Shown one piece after another: positions 35,446-46,550 of a DNA stretch of 64,000 nt; positions within the stretch are counted from its first letter, which is position 1, and each line of letters begins with the position of its first letter. The translations under genes were made by a program, and so were the position numbers. Source of the DNA: Cryptomeria japonica (lineage: Eukaryota > Streptophyta > Pinopsida > Cupressales > Cupressaceae); assembly GCF_030272615.1 (NCBI RefSeq), contig NC_081411.1:209154244-209218243 (forward strand), read 5' to 3'. The notes beneath the pieces are model-generated. The model was not told the DNA's origin. It searched no databases and saw only the letters and a list, made by a program, of their open reading frames with translations.

Positions 35446-36573
35446 CTACTCATGATCAATATTAGCAATTATATCATCATTCAAAATAGATTTTGGCTTC
35501 TCAACGTGGCCTTTTTGATGACCATAAACTCCCCCTTCATCAAAAATCACATCTCTTGAGACAATAAGCTTGTTAGTGAGGGGATTATACAATCTATAAG
35601 CCTTGCTTTTCTCACTATACCCAATAAAAATACATGACTCACTCTTTGCATCTAATTTCTGTCTATTCTGATCAGGTACATGCACATAAGCCAAACAACT
35701 AAAAGCTTTGAAATGATTAACATTAGGCCTTTTACCATACCAAGCTTCATAAGGAGTCATCTTTTCTAGTGCACTGGTGGGGCTACGATTGAAGATGTAC
35801 ACCGTTGTAGCAACTGCATCTCCCCAATAAGAATTGCTCAATCCCTTGGTTTGTAACATACACTTTGCCATTTCAACCACGGTACGATTCTTCCTTTTAG
35901 CTACTCCATTCTATTGAGGTGTGTATGCAGTAGTAAGTTGCCTCTTGATGCCATTAAAATCACAATAACTTTGGAAAGCCTTTGAGCAAAACTCTTCTCC
36001 ACAGTCAGTCCTTAAACATTTGATCTTGCAACTTTTCTCATTTTCCACAAGGGCTTTAAACTTCTTGAATGTATCTAAGGCTTCATCTTTGGCCTTCAAA
36101 AAATATACCCAACAATTTCGTGAGTAATCATCAATAAAAGTGATGAAATATGATGACTTACCCAAACTCTTAGTCTGCATAGGACCACATATATCCGAAT
36201 GAACAAGCTAAAGTGGGTGATGAGCCCTCCATGAATTGCCCTTTGGAAACTTTTATCTTGCATGCTTTCCTTTAGCACAACCTTCACAAACCTTCTTGTG
36301 TTCCTCAACCTTGGGCAAACCAGAAACTAATGCATGCGAGGTTAGAAAATTCAAACTATGAAAATTTAAATGCCCATACCTGAGATGCCATAACCAACTT
36401 GAATCCTCATAAGCCATATTTGTCAAACTGTTGTTATGTTCACCAAACCTCAAGGGGAACATCCTATTTCTTGTCATAGGAACAACAGTGATCACCCTAT
36501 TATCCTTATTCTTATCATAGATAGTACAAGTCTTATTCTCAAAGACTACTTTATAATTTTTCTCACATAGCTA
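35446..36573 (-). pseudogene. Copia pre-integrase and integrase
   Basis: From the insertion point at 36573: LCEKNYKVVFENKTCTIYDK, then a zinc-binding pre-integrase region WHLRYGHLNFHSL and VCEGCAKGKHAR (36400-36253), giving the H-x-x-H and C-x2-C ligands of integrases. The catalytic core has FITFIDDYSRNCWVYFLKAK (Asp; about 36150), RTDCGEEFCS (Asp; about 36020) and PQ near 35911, then a stop, followed by ELAKCML-type sequence and the linker SALEKMTPYEAWYGKRP (about 35780-35730). A third open piece ends in IFIGYSEKSKAYRLYN. Three stops separate the pieces. Integrase joins the cDNA to host DNA. Confidence 0.85.
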
Positions 36574-36577
36574 CCCA
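36574..36577. other. Left target-site duplication (CCCA) of the DNA transposon
   Basis: CCCA at 36574-36577 is repeated at 59005-59008. Removing one copy and everything between restores a continuous copia reading frame with one Gln codon changed to TAG, which fixes both the insertion point and the size of the duplication at 4 bp (3 bp is possible because the run is CCC). Confidence 0.75.
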
Positions 36578-36606
36578 GGGTGGCTGGAAGAAGTTGAGTC
36601 CCACTT
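36578..36606 (+). repeat. Left terminal inverted repeat of the DNA transposon
   Basis: Pairs with 58976-59004 inverted, about 17 of 28 positions identical without gaps, clustered in GGGT, AGTTG and TCCCA. Expected to be the transposase cutting site. Confidence 0.7.
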
Positions 36607-37664
36607 TTGGGCAAAAACTGGAAGTGTTTTCTCTGTTTTTCAAATTTTATGTCGATTGATGTCAAAATTTGATGCACTTAGAGATTGAATCTCGAAAAAC
36701 TTCACTAATAGAAAATGTAGTGCTCAAAGTCTACTTTTCAAATATGTAATTTATTTTAATACCCACATGGTAGAAATCCCTTTTTAGTAGGCATGTTTAA
36801 AAACTAGTTTTTCAAAATGCCTATTTCAGGACCATACCACGCATGTGTACGACCACCCTTTTTTGATGCAAATAAATGAATTTTTGCAATCCTTCTAGGA
36901 AATGATACCTAAGACACCAAATATTGACGAGAATATTTTTGCTTATTTTTTTATTAAATATATATATATTTATTAATTTTTAACTAACAATAAAGTATAT
37001 TTTCAAAACATCAGGTGTACGACCACCATAATTTGATGAAAATTTCATATTTTTCCATTTTTTTTTTTTAATATTCAAAAGAATTGTATGTAGATTGATG
37101 CCATATAATTTTTTTTTCTAAAATCCTAAAAACCAAAAAGTTATTAAAGTTTTAGTGAACCTTGGTATTTTAGGTTTAGGTTCCACTTTTGATTAATAAA
37201 TAATACAAAAATAGTAAAAGTAATCTTATCACTATAAAATTTACATTTCTGAAATCAGGAAGCTGAAAACTCTAATGGGTTTTCGTTTCGTCAAAAAATT
37301 CAATCAGAAAGGCCCTCAAAAAATTAGGCCAAGGTAGAAATTTGATGTCGATTTACCTTAGTCTTTTTTTTGGAGGTCCAAGCATAGCTCGAAGCAAAAA
37401 ACAAAGCTAAGGAGTGTTTCCCGCCCCTAATTTTAAAAAATGGGTGCACATTTTTAATATTCAAAAAACGGGCGCCCATTTTTGGAAAGATCCGTTGGGC
37501 CAGAATCTAGCCCACAAGCACAAATCCCAATGATTAAATGATTTTTCAATCATTAGTTGACAGGTACAATCTGCAAAGAGAATGTTTTGATTAATCATTC
37601 TCTTTGCTTGTCTTATTGTCAATTTGGTAAGGAGATTGATTCGAATTCAAATTTTGGTGTAGCC
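36607..37664. other. Left arm of the DNA transposon, non-coding
   Basis: No gene. A word gtgtacgaccacc occurs twice (36847 and 37015), each followed by an attttgatg-type run. At 37440-37483 lie ATGGGTGCACATTTTT and GGGCGCCCATTTTT, which resemble words near the right end (58764, 58886, 58927). This arm should hold the promoter of the transposase gene starting at 37665; no specific box is claimed. Confidence 0.5.
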
Positions 37665-40600
37665 ATGGGATCAAATCAACGTAGGAAGAGGCAAAGGAAG
37701 GTTCTGACAACTGAAGAGATTGCAGCAAATAGGGAGGAGGCAATGCGTCAATGGGAGAGAAGATCAAGAATGAGACAAGGAGCTTCAAGTTCCATAATCA
37801 TTTTAGAAGAGGAGAACATCAATGAGACCATAAATGCTGACGAAGGAAACACAATAGAACCATTTAATTCAGGTGCATCTTCTAATCCATTATTGGATAC
37901 AAGTATGTCTTCATAGCCCTATGTTTTTTCTCATGAAGAAATTGGTGATTTAGTAGAAGCGGGTTACTTATTAAATGAAATTCTAATTGAAAATCAAACC
38001 CCAAATGAAATTAGAAGTCAAGTTGAAAGTGAAATTGAAATCCAAATTGAAACCCCAACTGAAACTAGATCTCAACTTGAAACCGAAATTGAAACCAAAT
38101 TTGAAACTCCAAATGAAATTGAAAATCCACCTACAACTAAAACCAATAATGTGTATGTAGACATGGAAACAACAATTGAAAATGAAACATGTTTGAATGA
38201 TAATCAAATGAATGAAAATTTTGAAATTAAAAGTGATGTACTAGATAACCTTCCTCACTTGGTTTCATGGAGATAGATTAGGACACATGCAAATATATTA
38301 TTTAGACATTTTTTTTTATAATAAGAAATTTGGGTTTCAATGTCAATTAATGGTACAACTAATTAAAATGACTAAAATGCGAAAAGTGATGAAGAAGTTA
38401 GGTTTTTATGTCAAACCCAAGAAGAAGGAGGAGTCTTTAAAACAAGTTGTATCGACTGTTGCTAGCTTCTTTGATACAATTGGAAAGAAAAGTCGTTCTA
38501 AAGATAAAAATGCGACACGACGGGCAATAACAACAGCTTTAGTAAGCCAAACAACTTCTAATAAAAGAATGATGAGTAACATAAGTGGATATCTTAATAT
38601 TCATCGCAAAAATTTGTCAAGAGCTGTAAAAAGAAGAGTTAATTTTGAAAGTGATTCGGCAAACAAATCATGGACTTTTAGTGGTAGACTACCAAGGTCT
38701 GATATGAAACTTACTGGTGAAGTCAAAAATTTGATCGAAAAATTCTGGCTCGATAATACGAGAATATCACCTAATGTTAGAGATGTTCTTAAATTAAGAG
38801 TTGGGTCACAAATTCATGATCCACATCCAAAACACCTATTGGACATGACTCAAACTGAATTGTATAAAAAAAATTTGGATGATAAAGTGTTGACTATTAG
38901 CATTTGTCAAAGGTCTTTGGAAAAGTGTAAACCTTGGTATGTTCGAATTAACAAGGAAAGAGTCACATGTTGTTGCAAAACTCATGTTCAATTTCACTAC
39001 CATTATGATGTATTTCGATATATATGTGTTACCATGCATAGTAATGGAATGTTCCAAGAATGTGGTATAAATATACCACCTGAAACTATAAAGGAGTTTA
39101 TTTCAAGTTTGTTTTGCAACCCACTAAATGAACAAAATTTCCTTTTCAATGCATGTGTTTCTGGTGTATGTGATATATGTGGCAATCTTGTATTGTTGGA
39201 TGAATGTTTGCACGAAAATCTTTCAAATGATTTTGGACAACAATTAATTGATGTTAAAAAATTTAAAACTATTGAGTATCCACTGAAGGATGGAAAGGTT
39301 GGAAAACAATGCGATCTAATCACTAAAAAAGTTAGTGTTCATGCATTTATGATTGAATTCAAGAGTAACATCATGCCTAAATATGTTAAACACATTCAAA
39401 ATGCTAGATGGCTCGATGGTCAATTTCGAATATGTAAGGATACATTTCCTATTGGTAGTATACTTTCGGTTGTTGATTTTGCAGAGAACTTCATGCTTGC
39501 ACCACAAGATGAGGTATAATCTCAATACTACAATTCAGTGCAGGTATCAATTTTTCTCCATATTATCTATAGGAATGCACTAGATAGTACACAAGAGGGT
39601 CGTAAAATTTTGAGAGAGTACCATTTCTATATGAGTGATAATAAATTACACTCATCTGAGTTTGTCCATTTTTGCTTCAAGACCTTTTTTCAGAATTTGA
39701 GGGAGAGAGAAATTTAGATGACACAACATCTAATATGGTCTGATAATTGCACAGGGCAATTCAAGAATGCTAGAATGTTTTATTGGTTTTGTAGGATTCA
39801 TAAAAAAACTAATATCGAACACATTTGGAGTTGTTTTGAGGCTAGACACAGGAAAGGAGAACATGACGGTGCTGGTGCATGTGTTAAGAGAGCCATTTGT
39901 AGAGAGCAACTCAAATTCGAGGAAAAGGCTAAATTTAAAAATGCAAGTGCAATTGTGGATTGGTGTAGTGCAAATTTATCCACAGGATCAAGTCGGAACT
40001 CTACAATTAGACGTTTTTTCTGGCTAGTTAAAGAGGAGAATATCCTTCCAAGATATGATTGTGATACAATAAATGGGTTAGCTAGATGGCATTCATTTAA
40101 GAGTTCTAATTCTAACACTTGGACTATATGGACTAGAGAGCTTGCATGTTTTTGTCAATTTTGTGTTGCAGGTGAATGTGAAGAATGCGAGAATACGGAA
40201 TGGGTCGAAGAATGGCAACACAAATCCTTAACACCTACTGAGACACAATATGAAGATGCTAGAAGAAATGAAGACCCCGATCATGCATTTGCATCAAAAG
40301 ATTATGATCGTGTTTCGGACTTCATACAACCTGGTAATTTAACTCAATTTATTGTTTATAACTTTAAATTATATATTTTTATGTATTGTCATATAATTTA
40401 TGATTACATATTTGAATTATAAATTCTAACAAGTTTTATTTCTACACATTGTACTTAAATTTGTTTTATAGGACATGTGTATGTTGTTGTTGCACCTGAG
40501 GATAATGATGAGCAGGTTGAGTATTGGCTAGCTAGATGTGTAGAACCTAAGAAAAAGTTGATATGTGATCAAGTAGATGATGATGGTTTTCAGTATCCAG

Positions 40601-40857
40601 TTGGGTCTATTGTGGTGGTTGGTACATGGCTACGCAAATACTTAACAAGAAGGAATGGCTTACTAGCTTATGAAGACTACCAATCAGAAAAGAAGATTAT
40701 ACACTATTCTCATTTGGTGGTGGCAACAAACATCAAATTAGAAAGATACAAAGGTAGACCTGCTAATAAGGTATTGTGGACACTTTCAATAGAAGAGCAT
40801 GAGGCAATCATAGATGCATTGCAGAAGAGAGAGGATGCAGATGGTACATTGGGTTGA
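37665..40857 (+). pseudogene. Transposase-like gene of the DNA transposon (copy B)
   Basis: Probable transposase, lightly damaged. From ATG 37665 (MGSNQRRKRQRKVLTTEE) there is a basic start, a stop at 37914, and an acidic stretch of EIE/ETP repeats to 38274. After a frame break the main frame runs from 38287 to 40333 with two stops (TAA 39517, TAG 39715), both at former Gln codons judging by copy A or codon type. Motifs: HDPHPKHLLDMTQTELY; Cys cluster CCCKTH and CVSGVCDIC; VVDFAEN (Asp 39475), WSDNCTGQFKNARMF (Asp 39742), HRKGEHDGAGACVKRA (Glu 39859, Asp 39865), then CQFC...CEEC. Spacing D-x88-D-x38-E fits an RNase-H-fold DDE enzyme. A 138-bp GT-AG intron (40334-40471) precedes a 128-residue C-terminal domain (GTWLRKY...RYKGRPANKVLW) of BAH- or SH3-like character. 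Superfamily unknown. Confidence 0.75.
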
Positions 40858-41922
40858 ATCAAATTTATATGCATGTAAGTTTGTGTTACTTGTGTGAACT
40901 CTTTTATATTTAATCATGATAATTGTTTTTCTTTGTCCCTTTAACATTGTATTTGTCTACATTTGATACAATTTTGGTTTCATAAACAACATTGTATTAG
41001 TTATCTTCTTCTTAATGTTATTTTGTGCACATTGTAATTGTGTTACAATTGAATTCTATTTTTTTATGATATATTTATTTTATTGTAATCTCCTCATAGA
41101 TTAATTGTAAGTTCAAAGATAGAATTATGTCTTAAATATGACCTGACTCTATATTTATCATTATATGACAAATCTATATTTATAGTGTACTTTTTTATTT
41201 TAGTACCATGAAGTCCATGCTTTTCATACCACTACTATCCGCACTAATAAACCATCAATACACTAGTAAAGTAGTGTGGTCAACTTAAGAGGAAAGTTGA
41301 TACTATGTTTGTAGCTTCCTAATAATTTGGTTAGCCTTAGTTCCATCAATCTATTGGATTCCTCTATGAGATTCATTTATAATTAATAATCCTTTTATAT
41401 AATCATGAAAATAATGATTCCTCTATGAGATTCATTTATAATTAATAAGTCAATTCTTGTGTGAACTCTTTTAAATATTTAATCATGATAATTGTTTTTC
41501 TTTGTCCCTTTAACATTGTATTTGTCTACATTTGATACAATTTTGGTTTCATAAACAATATTGTATTAGTTATCTTATTCTTAATGTTATTTTGTGCACA
41601 TTGAATTGTAAACTATTGCACTATAATAACAAGTCTTGAAATAATAATTTAACAAGGAAATGACATTAAAACAAGTCCAAATAACATAATAACAAAACAA
41701 TGTATCACATGTATAATCACTAGAGTGCGCCAAATCACATAACATGACCTGATATCATAATAGCAAGGAAATGACATAATAAAAAGTCCTATATATAATC
41801 ACATAACACATAACAACAAGTCCTATATATAATCACATAATAACAAGTCTCGGGATAACATAACAAGTGTCATCATAAAAATTCCACAATACAATAACAT
41901 GACATGATCTAAAATATACAAT
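40858..41922. repeat. Intergenic zone between the two convergent transposon genes, with direct repeats
   Basis: A block of about 150 bp (40889-41040) is repeated with few changes at 41456-41612, offset 567 bp. Within the gap a 59-bp-offset pair (gattcctctatgag at 41357 and 41416) also occurs, and agtcctatatataatcaca is duplicated near 41787 and 41819. The zone must contain the 3' ends of both transcripts. No gene is seen. Confidence 0.7.
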
Positions 41923-42451
41923 CTAAGAACTCGCATGCATCTCATCTACAGTCCTCTTCACTCCATGTGAAGGTGGCTGAGATGAATCATTCTATTGCAC
42001 ATGGTCCTGAGATGCACCATCCTGTGTCTATGCAATATCAGTGTCTGCACCCTCCTGTGCATTATTAAAATATTTTACATGAGAAGAAGTTACTTGCATA
42101 AATCACTTATAAAGTAATTAAATAATAATTTTTTAAAAATAATTTACCATACGACCGTGCTCCACAATGCCCTCACTGATACGTGGAGGTCCACTATCAT
42201 GAGCAAGAAAAGTGGTCATAGCCAAGTCCTGCAAAAAAAAACATTGTATATCAATTTTGATAATCCATATAAAATCCAAGTACATAGTATAAACAAATTA
42301 GAAATTATTTTTGTAATCATTGTGCCTCAAATGATAATGTCGATGGTTGCATCTGGCTCAACCCCATAGCCGTACCAATATTGGTAGTGGTGTGGACCTG
42401 AACAACATATATAAAGCATGAATCAAACTTGTATATATACATAAATTATAA

Positions 42452-42475
42452 AGTATATATATATATATATAGACT
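42452..42475. repeat. (TA)n microsatellite
   Basis: A short run of tatatatata in an intron of the second transposon gene. Confidence 0.7.
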
Positions 42476-42695
42476 ACAAGATTATCATAGAAAAGCATAC
42501 ATGTGATGCAGGGAAAGTAACTAATGGTCGAAGGTGTACATGTGATGCGCCATCAAATGATCCAGAACCCTACAGTTGCAAAAAATAATGAACATGAATC
42601 AAAGTTGTACTTAAATTAGTAAGCATGTAAACACTTCAAATTAATAGATGAAAAACATACTAGTGGTATATGAGGTTGAGCCTCAGTGGTCCATG

Positions 42696-42700
42696 GGTCA
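42696..42700. other. Target-site duplication GGTCA of the gypsy element
   Basis: GGTCA directly precedes the left LTR (42696-42700) and directly follows the right LTR (54045-54049). Removing the element and one copy joins an exon of the host transposon gene in frame (…SSSRD then PWTTEAQP…). Confidence 0.95.
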
Positions 42701-43965
42701 TGATGAGCTTAAAATATGCTCATAATTTGGATGTTTTGATAAAACTTTTAAATGCCTTTACTTTTGTTATTTCATGGATGTTCAGACTTTGTGAAACCTT
42801 TTTGGGATATCCTGTAGCAAGAGACTTTTATATTCCTGCAGCTCTTTGTGATTGACTTGATTGCATTTATTGCTCCGTTGACTCCCTAAAATGACTGGTA
42901 TATCGTATACAGTTTTTGAATGATGAAGTAAATTTAAAATGTGTGATTAATGAATGGATATCGTGTATGTGCCATACGCCTTTTCTGTTGCCTGTTACCT
43001 TTTGTTTCGTAGGTTGTTGAAGAATAATCGAGTCAAGCGCAGCCAATCTCGGCCTTGCAGTAAAGTCCATTTCCTGCACGACTTCGAGGAAGCTCCGGCA
43101 AAGACTCTTTGACTGAAATCATGGGAAAGAATTTTAATGACAAAGAGTGGAGTGCTAGATTCTCTCTGGATCGGGTTGAACGCATAAACTCACTTATGAA
43201 GTTTGTTCCTTGATTCGAGGATATGTTTTACTTCCACGTCTTTCTTTAATGGAGTTAGTTAGTTAGTTGCTCCCCTATTTTTAAATAAAGCTTCTCCTCC
43301 TGCGTGAGAGAGAGGCAAGAGAAGGATAGAATAAGAGTAGTAGATGTCATGTAAGAATCAAGATGATAATGAAATACAGAATCTGTTGTTAGTTTCCATA
43401 TCAACAAAACAATGTATATCATTCTATTTTTATGAATAAAGTTCAATGAAGTTCTGAGTTTCATATCTATGTAATCAGGAGATGCTTGCTAAGGGGGCCC
43501 ACTTAGTAGGTATCTGTAGCTAGTTAGTTAGTTGTTCTTTCTCGTTAAGCTTCAGTTTGCTTTCATCTTTAAAGTTTTTATACAAACTCAGCTTTACATT
43601 GCTCCTGCAGCACAAGGAATCCATCATTATGTCTGTTCCTGCAGCATAAGGCTAGTTCATAGTTTGTGTTTCAGTTGTATTTATTATGGTCTCTGTCGTA
43701 ATCAAATCATAGTTGAGTTAAAAAGCTTTGCATTTCCTTCCTGTAGCGTAGGTAGGATTTCTTTTCAGTATGTATTTCCACTAAGAGTTGACCAAAATAA
43801 GTTCCTAGTGCATATATTTTGCTGCGCCATTTAAAGTATACGTCCCCTAGTTTGACAAGTAAATGAACGTCTACAGAAAGAGATAATGGTCACCTGTTGG
43901 AATGCCCAATTCCCAGGAAAGGTTTTTATTGTGATCTTCATATCCTTTTGTGGGCGCGACCATCA
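42701..43965 (+). repeat. 5' LTR of the gypsy element (1265 bp)
   Basis: Starts TGATGAGCTTAAAATATG and ends GCGCGACCATCA. I counted about 30 substitutions against the 3' LTR, nearly all transitions, plus one 21-bp indel, i.e. roughly 2.4% divergence. The repeated words tagttagttagtt occur at 43256 and 43520. Confidence 0.97.
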
Positions 43966-43969
43966 TTTT

Positions 43970-43987
43970 TGGCACCGTTGCCGGGGA
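43970..43987 (+). other. Gypsy primer-binding site
   Basis: TGGCACCGTTGCCGGGGA, 4 bp inside the 5' LTR; one transition from TGGCGCCGTTGCCGGGGA, used by plant Athila/Tat elements and usually assigned to tRNA-Asp. Confidence 0.85.
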
Positions 43988-44087
43988 TGGCGTCTAGCTA
44001 GGAGTTTATCAGAAGTCATTTTTGGCATTAGTTTAGCTTGTTAGTAAAAATTTTCTAGATTTTTCAAGCCACCATTCATTATATTGC

Positions 44088-45836
44088 ATGCATAGAAGAA
44101 GAAGAGACGCACTGGGAAGGTTCATCCTTGAAAATCTGTTTATTGAACTACCATTTGATCCAGCTGACAACGAACCTGAGGAAAATCCATTCGCTCTGTT
44201 ATTCCAGCAACCAAACATGGCAAATAATCAACCCAATAATTTGCCTCCTGCATTTGAGTTTCCTATTGTTCCCCAGGGAGATACTGACAATCTTAAAAAC
44301 ATTCCCTCTTCTTTGCTTCCAAAGTTTTATGGCCTGGTCACAGAGGACCCAGAAACCTTTCTGTTTGAATTTGATGTCCTCTGTCATAGTTATGACTACA
44401 ACACAGATGCTCATAAATTGAAGTTATTCCCTTCCACCTTGAAGGAAGGAGCTCTCAGATGGTTCATGAGTCTGGGAAGAGGTGTAGTTGATAGTTGGGA
44501 GGTCATGCAGACAAAATTCTTTGAAAAGTATAAGGAATATTGTAAGAGCGCCAGCAAGGGTGATGATATATTCCGAATTCAGCAGAAGGAGGATGAAAGT
44601 CTGGAAGATTACATTTCTAGATTCTTGTTTGCACTACAGAGGAACTCAAACCATACTCTCAATGAGGACTCTCAAAAACTGTTGTTTCTAAAGGGAATCA
44701 GTGATGCTTGTATAGATGCCCTGGACCTGATAGGAGGAGGTGATATAACCCAAGTGCCTTGGGATGATATAAAGAAAATATGTCTTAACTACTCTCGAGC
44801 AATAGTTAAGAAAGGTAGAGGTCATCATGCTACAATAGGGAAGTCTTCTTCTGGTGGAGTTTCCCAAATAGAGATAACAAATTTGCTATCTGACTTCAAG
44901 CAGGACATCATTAATAATATGGCTACGTAACTGGACACTATGCAAGCTCAAAAGAAACATGAGGAGGCTAACGCAGTTTTGGCCGAGTTTTGTCCATACT
45001 GCAGACAAAAGAAGCGTGATTGCAGATGCAAGATGGTGGCTAATTTGGAAGCTAAACAATTACCTACTGACTTTAAGCCAGTAGAAGGAGATGATGATCA
45101 CGTGTTCTTTGTTGCACAAAGGAGACCATGGGCCTAGAGACAAGGTATTCCTCAAGACCCTTTAACTTTTGGTAATTCTTATTCTGGATATAATAATCAA
45201 TGGCAAGATGCATATGGACCACCACCATCCTGGAACCCACCTCAACCAAATTGGCCTAATTATCAGAACCAGCAATGGTAACCCCCTCAAGGAGGATGGC
45301 AGCAGCCACAGGGGCAATGGACCCCACCTTTAGGAAATTGGCAACAAAATTCTCAATGGCGAGGCCCTCATCAATGGCAAAACCAATTCTCTAGATTCCT
45401 GCAGCTTCCACAACCACAACCACAAGCCCTTATGCCGCCTCCTGCAGTAACTGCCACAAATCCTGGACCTCTGAAACAAACGCCTATGCCTGCCCAGCCA
45501 ATGCCCAATCCCAATAATAAACCCCAGCAGCCTGCGTATCTTGCCGAAGCCAACCAATATCAAGCTTATGCCTTAAACATTAATGACATCCATGTGAGGT
45601 CTGGAACTACTTTACCTACTCCAAAACCGCCTCGGATTACTGAAATATCAGATCCTCCCCATGAAGAACCAACTACACCTGTTGTTCCTACTAAGCACAT
45701 GCCAATAACAGATACCGTTTCTAAGGAGCCTATTCTGCAAAATCAAGATAACCCACCTTTTCCTCAAAGGTTGCAAAGTACTACATATAAACCCATGGAA
45801 CAACCCACTTTTGACATTATGGATTAGCTCAAAAAT
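44088..45836 (+). pseudogene. Gypsy gag
   Basis: Capsid/nucleocapsid precursor. The first 281 residues (44088-44930) contain the retrotransposon gag core: FYGLVTEDPETFLFEFDVLC, then KLKLFPSTLKEGALRWF, then SWEVMQTKFFEKY and ISRFLFALQR. After a stop (TAA 44928, a former CAA) comes FCPYCRQKKRDCRC, a non-canonical Cys cluster near 44987-45028 where a CCHC knuckle would be expected, then a stop at 45135, a Gln/Pro/Trp-rich stretch (45150-45400) with another stop, and a Pro-rich linker to about 45827. The stops at 44928, 45135 and 45825 fit CAA/CAG origins. Confidence 0.85.
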
Positions 45837-46550
45837 GTGCAGATTCAAATTCTTTTATTTCAGGCTATTAAAGATATTCCTATTTTTGGAAAAGCTATTA
45901 AAGAAGCCTATTTAAAGAAGCCTGGACGAAAGAAAAAGGACCCTCAAACGATTCATATCTCAGGAAAATTGGCTGATATAATGTTGGGAAATGTAGTTAT
46001 TCCAAAATATATTGACCCTGGAAGTCCTGTAGTACAGATAAATGTAAATGGCCAAGTTGTAAAAAATGTTTTAATTGATTTAGGTGCTGCCATTAATGTC
46101 ATGACAAAGCATACTATGGACTCCCTGAACATTTCAAACATTAGGTCTACACCTACAATCCTCCAGCTTGCAGACAGTTCCACAGTTAAGCCTGATGGGA
46201 TTGTAGAAGATGTAATTGTCATTCTTGAATCTTGGGAGTACCCTGCTGATTTCACAATATTATCAGTTAAGGCAACTTTAGGAGGGTATCCAGTTATTCT
46301 TGGTAGACCATGGTTAGCAACTGCTGATGCTTTTATAGGATGCCGTTCTGGAGATATGACCATTTCTGATGGGCAGTCCACAAAGAAATTGGCTCTGTAT
46401 CCTCCTGCTAGACCTCAGCCAGATTTGTCCCAACTTGTTTGGCCAGATGTGGGGGAGGAAATTGAAGAAACCAATTCCTTGGCTCAATTAATGATGATTC
46501 AAAATGACCCATTCTCACAACTTCAGAGTGAAGATTCCTTATTGTTTTAA
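45837..46550 (+). pseudogene. Gypsy aspartic protease region
   Basis: Open for 237 residues. The active site reads VLIDLGAAINVM (about 46068-46103), the D-L-G-A form typical of Athila-like proteases, followed by GGYPVILGRPWLATADA, the conserved flap/C-terminal segment. Preceded by LADIMLGNVVIPKY. It would mature gag and pol. Ends with a TAA (46548) of probable CAA origin; the frame then continues into RT. Confidence 0.85.

Noticed and set aside
38836-39525. Minus-strand frames opposite the transposase-like gene
   Set aside because: They are antisense shadows; the plus strand carries all conserved motifs.
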